Below, piece after piece: positions 49,109-58,100 of a DNA stretch of 64,000 nt. The stretch's first letter is position 1. Each line of letters begins with the position of its first letter. The position numbers and the translations under genes were made by a program. Below the pieces are notes generated by a model. That model made no database searches. It was not told where the DNA came from and was given only the letters and a program-made list of their open reading frames with translations. Source of the DNA: DATGZX01 sp035296965 (GTDB lineage Bacteria; Planctomycetota; Planctomycetia; Gemmatales; Gemmataceae); NCBI GenBank assembly GCA_035296965.1, contig DATGZX010000415.1:16464-80463 (forward strand), given 5' to 3'.

Positions 49109-51603
49109 GGCAGCGGCGCCACAAGCTGCAGGTTTCAACGTTTCCCTTCTTGGCCGTGCTGCTGTGTGCCATGGGTTCGCTGATCCTGCTGCTGCTGGTT
49201 CTCGACCGTCGAGCCCGAGTCGTGGCTCATGCGAAGGCGCTCCAGGAAGCGGCCCAGGCCAGCGCTGTCGAGACGTCTGCCGCCGCACATCGCGCGGAGC
49301 TGGAGCGCCGCGAGCACTCATTGCACCAAACCTTTCTGAACCAGGACCAGGAAACGCGCGAGCAGGTCAAGGTCCTGGAAGAGCGGGTCAACACCGCGGT
49401 GGAAAATATCGAGGAGGAACGGTCGAACGACCGCCAATTGCAGGAAATGCTCGGCAAGGAACGGTCGCGCCTGGCCGGCTGGGAACAGCTATTGAAGAAC
49501 CGCCGCCAGAAGATATCGCAATCGGACCAGAAGACTCAATTATCGCAGGCTGAGATGGCGCGCCTCAGCGCCGACCTCGAGCGGATGGAGAGGACGCTGG
49601 AAGACCTGAAGGCCCTGCGCCGGCGGCAGCGACAGACCTACTCCGTTGTGCCTTATCGAGGCAAACACGGATTCGCGCGCAAACCGCTTTACGTCGAATG
49701 CACGGCAGACGAACTTGTCTTTTATCCAGGTAGGATTGCCATACGGGCGCTGGGCCTGGAACCCCAAGAAGTGCATGCCGAAATCGACCGTCGCCTGGCC
49801 CGCCGCGCCGCCGCGACCGGCAAACGTCCCGAGAGTGCCTATCTACTCCTGCTCGTTCGCCCCGACGGCATCACGACCTATTACCGGACCGTGGAAGCAT
49901 TGAAAACGCTGGAGGTCGATTTCGGCTACGAGTTCATCGATCGCGATTGGGCCCTCGATTTTCCCGAGGACGACAGTACGACGAGCAGCCAGCCCTGGAT
50001 GGTAGCTCAGAAGAACGAGATCCCCGCGGCGGGCAACTCCGTGACCAGAAAGGTGCAAGGGCTCCCGGCCTCGGGTACCTCGGAGATACGTGACCGGCCT
50101 CGAGGCATTACCTTCGGCGGCGACGACTCGGGCGTGAGGTCAGGGGCGGGCTTCGAAGGAGGATCGTCAACTGGCCCCACGGGCTCGTTCTCCGGGTCAG
50201 GCCCAGTTCGGTTCGGACAACTCGCGGCACCTGTTGGCAATGGATCTTCCCAGCCTGGGCAGCCTGGTTTATCCTCGACTGCCACGGAGATGCCTGGGCG
50301 TCCGGGAGGAAGCGCGTCCGCTCCGTCGATGTTCGGGACAGCCAGCGGGTCCCCCACGTTTGGCACGGGAATTCCAGGTCGCGACGGCGCTACCCCGGGC
50401 TCACCATCGTTGTTGAGGGCCGGCAATCCGGCTTCGGTAATGCCGGGAACAAACTTCCGCCTGGGCGGCGCCCAAGCGCCGATAACGGGTGGTCTTGCCG
50501 GCGGAAATGCCCCGGCTGCCGGAATTGGGGGGATGGGCGGCGCGGGCCCATATCCAAGCGCTCAGGGCAGCGTCGCATCTGCCGCGGGCATGCTGGGAGG
50601 TCCTGCTGGCGGTCGCACTGGCCTGTCTGCGGGAAATGGCAGGACGAATGGCACTGGCCCCAATGCAGGTACCGAAGGCGGGGTCGCACCCGCGACGGGA
50701 GGGGTTGCGAACGGCACCGGCGGATCGCAGACTTCGAACGGTGGGACGGCCGACCTCGGCATGCCCACCGCCGTGCCCTCCTCCGTGAGCAATTCCTCTC
50801 CCGCATCGGCACAAAACAACGGTGAAAGTTCGCCGTTGCTTCAGCGCGTTGGCACGAATTCCTCAAACGGCACTCCGGGGAATGGTGCCGCCACCAATCC
50901 TGAAGCCGGTTCATCTAGAGAAGGAGGGCAGCCTCGACAGGAAGAGCTGGGGCCCGCCTCGCTTCTCCCCGGTCCTGTGCCGAGCTCGGGAACAGGTCAG
51001 GGACAAGGTCCAATCAATGGACAGTCAGGAGCGGGGGACGGTGGGACGGGCACTGGCACAGGACAGGGCCAAGGCTCCTCCGGCGGACAACCAGGAACAG
51101 GAGGCGCGGGGTCCGGCGGAGGCAGACGTTCTCAACAGGGCGGCGCGGAGCAGGATGGTGGGTTCGCACCTTCCTCAGGTCTGTATCAGGACCCTCTCAG
51201 TGGGATTGGCCCACGCGTGCCCGACAAGAGAATAACCCGGCCCACGACATTTCGAGGCATGCAATTGACCGGCAATCGAGATTGGATCATTGCCATCGAG
51301 TGCGCGGGTGACTACGCAGTCCTGAATCTGACTGCGCAACGTTTCCCCGTGGCAACACTAGCGCACCCAGAGAGCGGGCATAACCCCCTGGCGGACGCAG
51401 TGCAACAAGCGATCGCCCGACGCCAGGCGACCGTGCGCGAAGGCGTGGAGCCTTATCGGCCGATGATTCGTTTCCGTGTCCGGCCCGACGGCCTGCGCGC
51501 TTACTACCTGGCGTATCCGGCCCTCGAAGTTCTCCATGTGCCCATGATGCGTGAAAACTTAGATCCTCCGGAAGATTCGAAGGCTGGAGGTCTTGTACAT
51601 TAG
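49105..51603 (+). CDS. Oversized ExbD/TolR-like protein with two related terminal domains and a giant Gly/Ser linker
   Basis: An 832-residue protein with an ExbD-like layout: a short basic cytoplasmic end, one helix at about 13-33 (FPFLAVLLCAMGSLILLLLV), then periplasm. Residues about 40-175 are coiled-coil. A domain at about 190-290 (ADELVFYPGRIAI, LLLVRPDGITTYYRTVEALK) recurs at about 720-825 (WIIAIECAGDYAVL, RFRVRPDGLRAYYLAYPALE). Between them lie about 400 residues of Gly/Ser/Ala/Pro low complexity. ExbD itself is only about 140 residues. Start overlaps the ExbB-like gene by ATGA, so the pair should work together. Function unknown. Confidence 0.75.
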   Translation: MRQRRHKLQVSTFPFLAVLLCAMGSLILLLLVLDRRARVVAHAKALQEAAQASAVETSAAAHRAELERREHSLHQTFLNQDQETREQVKVLEERVNTAVENIEEERSNDRQLQEMLGKERSRLAGWEQLLKNRRQKISQSDQKTQLSQAEMARLSADLERMERTLEDLKALRRRQRQTYSVVPYRGKHGFARKPLYVECTADELVFYPGRIAIRALGLEPQEVHAEIDRRLARRAAATGKRPESAYLLLLVRPDGITTYYRTVEALKTLEVDFGYEFIDRDWALDFPEDDSTTSSQPWMVAQKNEIPAAGNSVTRKVQGLPASGTSEIRDRPRGITFGGDDSGVRSGAGFEGGSSTGPTGSFSGSGPVRFGQLAAPVGNGSSQPGQPGLSSTATEMPGRPGGSASAPSMFGTASGSPTFGTGIPGRDGATPGSPSLLRAGNPASVMPGTNFRLGGAQAPITGGLAGGNAPAAGIGGMGGAGPYPSAQGSVASAAGMLGGPAGGRTGLSAGNGRTNGTGPNAGTEGGVAPATGGVANGTGGSQTSNGGTADLGMPTAVPSSVSNSSPASAQNNGESSPLLQRVGTNSSNGTPGNGAATNPEAGSSREGGQPRQEELGPASLLPGPVPSSGTGQGQGPINGQSGAGDGGTGTGTGQGQGSSGGQPGTGGAGSGGGRRSQQGGAEQDGGFAPSSGLYQDPLSGIGPRVPDKRITRPTTFRGMQLTGNRDWIIAIECAGDYAVLNLTAQRFPVATLAHPESGHNPLADAVQQAIARRQATVREGVEPYRPMIRFRVRPDGLRAYYLAYPALEVLHVPMMRENLDPPEDSKAGGLVH

Positions 51604-51648
51604 CCTCCTGCCACGGTTTGCAGGAGCCCTCTAACCGTTTGCAATACC

Positions 51649-52716
51649 ATGTTTCGACGCCGACGAGTTGCGCGAGAGATACCGTTCAGTTTCGATTCGT
51701 TCCTGGACATTGTCGCCAATGTCGTCGGGATCATCATTCGTTTGATCCTCGTTGTGTGGGTGGGTGCGCGATCGTACAGCAGCGTGCAGCCGATGCTTGT
51801 TTCGGCGGCGCCGGCGGAGGAACGGAGCCAGGAGGCGCGCCCATCGACCGACCCGCTCCAAGATGAGCTGGCGCGCCATCGCCAGGAATTGGCCGCGGTG
51901 CAGGAGCGGCTGCTCGCGCAGCTCCGTCAGTTGGAAGAATGGCGCGAGGCTGAAACGCGGAGCAAGACGCAACTGGCCTCCCTGTCCGCGCGCGACCACC
52001 AACTCGAGCAAGAAAGGCAAACCCTGCAAAAGACGGCCGCAGACCAGGAGAAAAACGCTCAAGGAGTGGCTTTGACCTCCGCGGAGCTGCGCCGCCGCAG
52101 TCAGAAACTGGCCGAGGAGATTCGCGCACTCGAGAAACAGCCGGCGCTGCAACAAACCCTGCGCTATCGCACGCCGGTCAGCCACCCCGTGCAGTCGGAA
52201 GAATTGCTCTTCGAGTGCAACAACGGGCGCGCGACCTTCATCGACATCGCGGGCTTGCTCAACGAAGTTCGTCAAGGGCTGGAAGAGAAGACCAGGCTGC
52301 TCCGCAATCAGTGGGAAGTGCATGGCGTCACCAACACGGTGGGAGCATTTCGTTTGCACTACACGCTCGAACGCCAGCGTGAGCTCCTCGACTCCATCGG
52401 CGCCAACTCGCCGCCGGTTTCGGGTGGCAACTACCGTACGAACCTGAGCGAATGGCAAATCGAGCCTGTCGCCCTGAACCGCGGTGAGAACTTGGCCGAG
52501 GCGCTCGCCTCCGGCTCAGATTTTCGTCAAATTGCCGACGCGATCGATTCGCAAACCACAGCGGTCACGTTCTGGATCTATCCCGACAGTTTTGCGATCT
52601 ACCGGCAATTGCGCGATTATTTGTACGACCACGACGTGACGGTCGCCGGCCGACCGTTGCCCCATCGCATCCTGATTGGAATGTCTCGGCACGGGACTGT
52701 GTCACGCGGCCAATAG
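51649..52716 (+). CDS. Second ExbD/TolR-like protein with coiled coil and the same terminal domain
   Basis: A 355-residue protein starting with RRRVAREIPFSFDSFLDIVA and the helix NVVGIIIRLILVVWVGA, the ExbD-type N-terminus with a conserved aspartate just before the membrane. Residues about 60-165 are coiled-coil (ELARHRQELAAVQERLLAQL). The C-terminal domain, about 185-345, ends TFWIYPDSFAIYRQLRDYLY, which aligns with the RPDG-YY-ALE segments of the neighbouring protein. Thus three copies of one domain occur in two adjacent genes. It begins 45 bases after that gene and completes a three-gene cluster. Confidence 0.75.
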   Translation: MFRRRRVAREIPFSFDSFLDIVANVVGIIIRLILVVWVGARSYSSVQPMLVSAAPAEERSQEARPSTDPLQDELARHRQELAAVQERLLAQLRQLEEWREAETRSKTQLASLSARDHQLEQERQTLQKTAADQEKNAQGVALTSAELRRRSQKLAEEIRALEKQPALQQTLRYRTPVSHPVQSEELLFECNNGRATFIDIAGLLNEVRQGLEEKTRLLRNQWEVHGVTNTVGAFRLHYTLERQRELLDSIGANSPPVSGGNYRTNLSEWQIEPVALNRGENLAEALASGSDFRQIADAIDSQTTAVTFWIYPDSFAIYRQLRDYLYDHDVTVAGRPLPHRILIGMSRHGTVSRGQ

Positions 52717-52742
52717 GCCAAGCCTCGCAGCCAATCGAGCCC

Positions 52743-52841
52743 GCTGAAAAAGGGGTCTGACCCCCTACGAAGCCTTACTGATTTCCCGCTTTCTTGGGGA
52801 TCAGCCACCATTCGTGGAAGGGGTCAGACCCCTTTTTCAGC
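52743..52841. mobile_element. 99-bp element with perfect 22-bp terminal inverted repeats
   Basis: GCTGAAAAAGGGGTCTGACC plus CC at 52743-52764 is matched exactly by its reverse complement at 52820-52841. The 55-base centre has no coding capacity. The inner GGGGTC-GACCCC core is itself palindromic, like REP or RAYT-mobilised elements. No transposase is nearby, so it is a non-autonomous MITE/REP-like element, inserted 26 bases after the ExbD-like gene. A probable decayed relative lies at 27245-27304. Confidence 0.8.
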
Positions 52842-53166
52842 AGCCTCCCACGGGGAGGGCACAAGCGCTCTGGCGCTCTTACCTTAAAAACTGCTATTGC
52901 ACTCGCGGCTTATTTTGCAGACAATCGCGGCCACGCGCCAGGAAGCGTGTGGCAGTAAAGCAATCCCCTTGTTTTTTCAGCCAGGTAAGGACATCGGCTG
53001 CTCAGAGGCGGCATCTCGGCCCGTCAAAACGTTTCTTGCCCATCTCCTCACCATTCCGGGAGGAGATTTCTCCAGAAACACCCTCATGGATGAGGCATCC
53101 GCTCAACGGCGAGCGTCCCTGCTCTGTCCGTTGCGCACACGTTGTATCGAAAGGATACTTAAAGCC
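52842..53166. other. Leader region of the CsrA-REC gene, no gene seen
   Basis: 325 bases between the 99-bp element and the csrA-type gene. The frame of the downstream gene is open back to 52897 but lacks family sequence there. GGA triplets occur in a possible small hairpin (GGATG-AGG-CATCC at about 53090) and next to the ribosome site (AAGGATAC); such sites are typical CsrA targets, so autoregulation is conceivable but unproven. Confidence 0.4.
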
Positions 53167-53973
53167 ATGTTGGTGCTATCTCGCAAACTCAATGAGAAAA
53201 TCGTTCTCCCCACTCTGAACACTGTTGTTGAGGTCCTGGGTATTAAGCGCGGCACCGTCCGACTTGGGATCAGCGCTCCACCAGATGTGACCGTTCTGCG
53301 CGAAGAGCTGCCGGATCGAACCACAGAATGGGATCGCTCCGAAACGTACCCACCCGCGCTGGAGGATGTCCAAGAGGGGTCGCAAGCGGAGCATTCGATG
53401 GAGCAGGTCCGCGACCGCCTTCAGACCGCGGCAAGAGGTCTGGGGTTGCTACACCTGCAACTGGACGTCGGCCAAATCGACGAAGCTCGCGCGACACTTG
53501 CCGCCATCCAGGACGATTTACAGCTCCTGCGTTTTGGCCTGGATGCAGTTCCAGAGCCGGCGGCGAAATGTCTTGCCAAAGAACGCCGTGCACCCAAAGC
53601 GCTGCTCGTCGAAGACGACCGCAACGAACGTGAGCTTCTTGCCGGCTTCCTCCGTCAAGCAGGTGTAGACGTCACCACGGCCGGCGACGGCCAGGACGCC
53701 CTTGAATACTTGCACTCCCAAAGCGCTCCCGATTTTGTCCTGCTTGACATGGGGTTGCCTCATGTAGACGGACCGACAATGGTGCGCGAGATCCGCAACG
53801 ACCCGGCGTATGCCGGGCTGAAGATTTTCGGCGTCACCGGCCACCAGCCGGAAGAATTTGACCTGGAGTGCGGTCCAGGCGGCATCGACCGCTGGTTCCA
53901 GAAACCGGTGGATGTGAATTTGCTGCTCCGCGACTTGGCCGCCGTGCCTGGTCAACCGCTGTGCGGCATTTAG
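53167..53973 (+). CDS. CsrA - response regulator receiver fusion protein
   Basis: A 268-residue fusion. Residues 1-52 are a complete CsrA (MLVLSRKLNEKIVLP, GTVRLGISAPPDVTVLREEL), including Leu4 and the C-terminal arginine of the RNA-binding face. A linker with a helical part (about 80-135) leads to a receiver domain at about 143-260: acidic pair in LLVEDDRNERELL, phospho-accepting Asp194 in FVLLDMGLP, Thr in GVTGHQ and Lys in FQKPVD. Phosphorylation could therefore switch mRNA binding. CsrA is normally a free protein of about 60-70 residues. The start is fixed by the CsrA N-terminus, with AAGGA upstream. Confidence 0.9.
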   Translation: MLVLSRKLNEKIVLPTLNTVVEVLGIKRGTVRLGISAPPDVTVLREELPDRTTEWDRSETYPPALEDVQEGSQAEHSMEQVRDRLQTAARGLGLLHLQLDVGQIDEARATLAAIQDDLQLLRFGLDAVPEPAAKCLAKERRAPKALLVEDDRNERELLAGFLRQAGVDVTTAGDGQDALEYLHSQSAPDFVLLDMGLPHVDGPTMVREIRNDPAYAGLKIFGVTGHQPEEFDLECGPGGIDRWFQKPVDVNLLLRDLAAVPGQPLCGI

Positions 53974-54242
53974 CCGAGGGGCGCGGCAACCCCGGCCGCA
54001 TGGGCCGGCTAATCGTTGAATCTCGCGATGGTATTTTGGAAGGGACCCCGACCGTATTTGAAATAACGGCCCTTCTGCTCTCTCGTTTACCTGGCCCGAC
54101 TGTCCATCCTGGTCACTTCACGGCCTCCTGCCTCCTTGACGACAGACATTCGAGTTCATTAAACCACAAGAGCCGATGCGCGCCCGGTTTGTAGCCTGGC
54201 TGCATCGGGTCAAATCATCACCTTTCACAAGGGGAGATAGCG

Positions 54243-54827
54243 ATGCGCACCCTCGGTTTACTGGCTTTGGGAATGCTGGTCCCGCTTTCATTTCTTGCAA
54301 CGGCTTCGGCCGACGACAAAGGAGACAAGAAAGTGCCGCCTGTTTTAAACTTCAAGATGAAGAGCCTTGCCGGCAAAGAAGTCGATCTGTCTCATTACCA
54401 GGGAAAGGTGATCCTGATTGTCAACGTGGCCAGCAAGTGCGGCTACACGCCGCAATACAAGGGGCTGGAAGCGCTGCACGATAAGTACGCGGGCGAAGGG
54501 CTCGTGGTCCTCGGCGTGCCGTCCAACGACTTTGGCCGTCAGGAACCGGGCACGAGCGAGCAGATTGCTCAATTCTGCGAGTCCAAGTATGGCGTGAAGT
54601 TCGACATGCTCGAAAAAGTCTCGGTGAAGGGAGAAGAGCAGGCACCCCTCTACAAGTACCTGACATCGAAAGAAACCGATCCTCAGTTTGCCGGCCCCAT
54701 CGAATGGAACTTCACGAAATTCCTCATCGGCCGCAATGGCGCGATCGTCAATCGCTTTAAATCCGCCGTGAAGCCCGAATCTCCTGCGGTAACGAAGGCC
54801 ATCGAGGCCGAACTGGCGAAGAAATAG
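54243..54827 (+). CDS. Exported glutathione peroxidase-like protein
   Basis: A 194-residue thiol peroxidase with a signal peptide (LLALGMLVPLSFLATASA), so it acts in the periplasm. The peroxidatic residue is Cys66 in VNVASKCGYTPQY (selenocysteine in some animal enzymes); the partners are in GVPSNDFGRQEPG and in IEWNFTKFLIGRNG, the glutamine and tryptophan of the catalytic tetrad. It would reduce hydroperoxides using a thioredoxin-like or other thiol donor. A GGGGAG motif lies 8 bases before the ATG. Nothing else in the neighbourhood shares its pathway. Confidence 0.9.
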   Translation: MRTLGLLALGMLVPLSFLATASADDKGDKKVPPVLNFKMKSLAGKEVDLSHYQGKVILIVNVASKCGYTPQYKGLEALHDKYAGEGLVVLGVPSNDFGRQEPGTSEQIAQFCESKYGVKFDMLEKVSVKGEEQAPLYKYLTSKETDPQFAGPIEWNFTKFLIGRNGAIVNRFKSAVKPESPAVTKAIEAELAKK

Positions 54828-55104
54828 CCACGGCCAAGCGATATCCCGCAACGCGGGGAGCGCGTGAACAACCAAGGCCAATGTCCCTTCTGTTCACGTG
54901 CTCCCGCTCGCTGGCCATCAGACAACGGGCCAGCCTTTGCAAGAATGGGAATGCATGCCGCGCTGCCGGAACACTTGACACGTGTGCGCGGCCGTGCAAC
55001 CATAAATCACTTCTTACCTGCTCCGGACCTACCCTGGAAAGTGTGGGATGCGGGCCAAGTTTCCACGGTGCTGCTCCCGGCATTCAATCACTCGGGACCG
55101 CGCA

Positions 55105-58100
55105 ATGATCTACTGCTGTTGCCCGGACGCCTGGCGACGCGTCGCTTTCGCACTTTCCCGGATCCTCATGCTGCTTTGTGCGGCAATGCTTTCGCTCCCG
55201 CCGATCAAAGCAGCGCCAACACTCCCCGCTGGCGGCGTGGATGGGAAATCGGTTGAGAAGTCGCGCGGCAGAACGAACAGTCTCTTTGCGCGCGACAACC
55301 TAGTTGCCTGGTGCATCGTGCCGTTCGACGCGAAGAAGCGCGGTCCCGAGGAACGCGCGGCCATGCTGCAACGCCTAAGGTTCAAGCATTTCGCCTACGA
55401 CTGGCGGGCGGAGCATGTGCCCACCTTCGATGCGGAAATGGAGGCGCTAAAACGCCACCATATCCAACTCGACGCCTTCTGGTTTCCCGCTGCCCTCAAC
55501 GACGATGCCCGGAACATCCTGGCTGTCTTGCGCCGGCATCGCATCCACACGCAACTCTGGGTAACGATGGGCAACCCGGCGCCGCAGGCCAAGACCCAGG
55601 CCGAACGGGTAGAAGCAGCGGTCCGCACCATTCGGCCCATCGCTGAAGAAGCCGGCAAGCTCGGCTGCCAGGTGGGGCTTTACAACCACGGCGACTGGTT
55701 CGGCGAACCGGAGAACCAGCTCGCGATCATCGAGCGACTCCAGATGCCCAACGTCGGCGTCGTCTACAACCTGCACCATGGCCACGCTCACCTCGACCGG
55801 TTTCCGGAACTGCTGCGCAAAATGCTGCCCCATCTGTACGCGCTCAACCTCAACGGAATGGTCGCCGGCGGCGACAGCACCGGCCGGCAGATTCTGCCTC
55901 TAGGCCAGGGTGACCGCGATTTGCAAATCCTCGCTGCTATTCGCGACAGCGGCTACCACGGCCCAATCGGCATTCTGGGCCACACGTCGAATGATGCGGA
56001 AGATCAACTGCGCGACAATCTTGATGGGCTTGATTGGCTGGTCGCACAGCTCGATGGCAAGTCACCCAGTCCCCGGCCAAAACCGCGCACGATGACGTCG
56101 CCTGCCCTGGCACCGGTTCCGCCCGGCAGTACCGGCAACCGGCCGCCGGGAGATCTGGTCTACGATTCCCAGTTGGTCACGCGGTTAGTTGCGGAAGCGA
56201 AGTTGCACGGCGACGCCCGGCGCGGAGCCGAGGTTTTTGGGTCGCCTCAGTTTGCTTGTCTCTCCTGCCACAAGATCGGCAACCAAGGGGGCATCGTCGG
56301 GCCCGACCTCACACGTGTGGGCTTCTGTCTCACGCCGGAGCAGATTGTTGAGTCGGTGCTGTGGCCCAAACGACAGGTCAAGGAAGGCTATGCGGCCTGG
56401 TTAGTGCTGACCACCGACGGCAAATTGCGCACCGGCTACAAGGAGCGCGAGAACAGCAAGGAACTCATCCTACGCGATCCGGCCACGGGGGCCAAGTTGC
56501 GGATCGCCAAGGAAGAGGTTGAAGTGCAGCGCGATGTCGGCACGCTCATGCCCGACGGCCTGGCCGCCGCGATGACGCCCGAGCAGCGCCGTGATGTGAT
56601 CCGCTTTCTTCTGGATCGGGGCCGCGTTGAGGATGCCTCTGCGGAAATGCTTCTCTCTCATTCGCATGTCGCTGCGAGATTTCCGTACGACCGTGCACCG
56701 CTCCGGCCAGAAGACTGGCCGAGCTGGCAGCATCCCGTCAATCGAGACCGGCTCTATGACTTCTATGCCAAGGAGGCGGAATACTTCCGCACGCAGCCGA
56801 GCGTGCCGCCTCTGCTGCCGGAGTTCCCTGGCCTGGACGGCGGCAAATACGGCCACTGGGGCAATCAGAATGAAGCAACCTGGGCCGATGATCGCTGGAA
56901 CCAGACGGTGCTCGGCTCGGTGATGTGCGGCGTGTTCCATGGCAGGGGCGTAACCGTGCCGCGTGGCGTTTGTGTCCGTCTCGGCGAGCGCGGTGAACTC
57001 TCCGCCTGCTTCAATCCCGACACTTTATGCTACGAGGCCCTGTGGCGGGACGGCTTCGTGAAGTTCTCCGCAGTGCGTCACGGCTTCCTCGACGGCCTTC
57101 AACCCGTTGGGACGCCGCTCGACAGACCGGCGGGCAAAAAACCCGATCAACCCTTTGTCTATCACGGGTTTTACCGTTACGGCAACCATGTCATATTCTC
57201 GTACCAGCTCGGCGGCGTGGAAATGCTGGATAGCCCGTGGGTCGAGAACGGCAAGTTTATGAGATTGGTCGGGCCGGCCAAGGATCACCCGCTGGCAAGC
57301 ATGACGCATGGCGGTCCGGCCCAATGGCCACAGACCTTGGAGACCCGTGGCAGGCTCGGCCGCGGCAGGCCTTATGCCGTGGACACGATCGTGCCACCGT
57401 TCGAGAACCCCTGGAAAGCGCTACTGTTCTTTGGCGATCACGATTTCCTGCCCGACGGCGTAGCGCTGATCTGCACGATGGAGGGCGATGTCTGGCGTGT
57501 GGAAGGGATCGACGAAGGTCTGGAGCACGTGCGTTGGCGGCGCATTGCCGCCGGTCTCAACCAGCCATTGGGCCTTGTCGTTGCCGGCGGCGATGCTTAT
57601 GTGCTGGGACGCGACCAGATCACCCGCTTGCACGACCTCAATGGCGATGGCGAAGCCGACTTTTACGAGTGCTTCAGCAACGCGTACAAGACCTCTCCCG
57701 CTGGACACGATTTTATTTGTGGACTGCAGCGCGATGCTGCGGGAAATTTCTATACAGCCTCGGGAAATCAAGGTTTGATCAAAATCTCCGCCGATGGGAA
57801 GCGAGCGGATGTGCTGGCGACGGGTTTCCGCAACCCGGATGGGCTGGGATTGCTGCCCAGCGGCGAAGTTACCGTTCCCTGTTCGGAAGGCGATTGGACG
57901 CCGGCCTCGATGATCTGCCTCGCCAGGCCTGGCCAGGGGAGCAGGACCAGCGGACAGGCGCCGCCTCACTTCGGTTATGGCGGGCCCAAGAATGGGCGGG
58001 TGCCCGATCTGCCGCTCGTCTATGTGCCCCGTGGTCTCGATAACTCCAGCGGCGGCCAGGCATACGTTTCCAGCGATCGCTGGGGACCGTTCCACGGACA

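Noticed and set aside
49105..51603. The poly-glycine region as a PE-PGRS or collagen-like surface repeat
   Set aside because: It has neither the regular G-x-y triplets of collagen nor PE motifs; it is an irregular linker.
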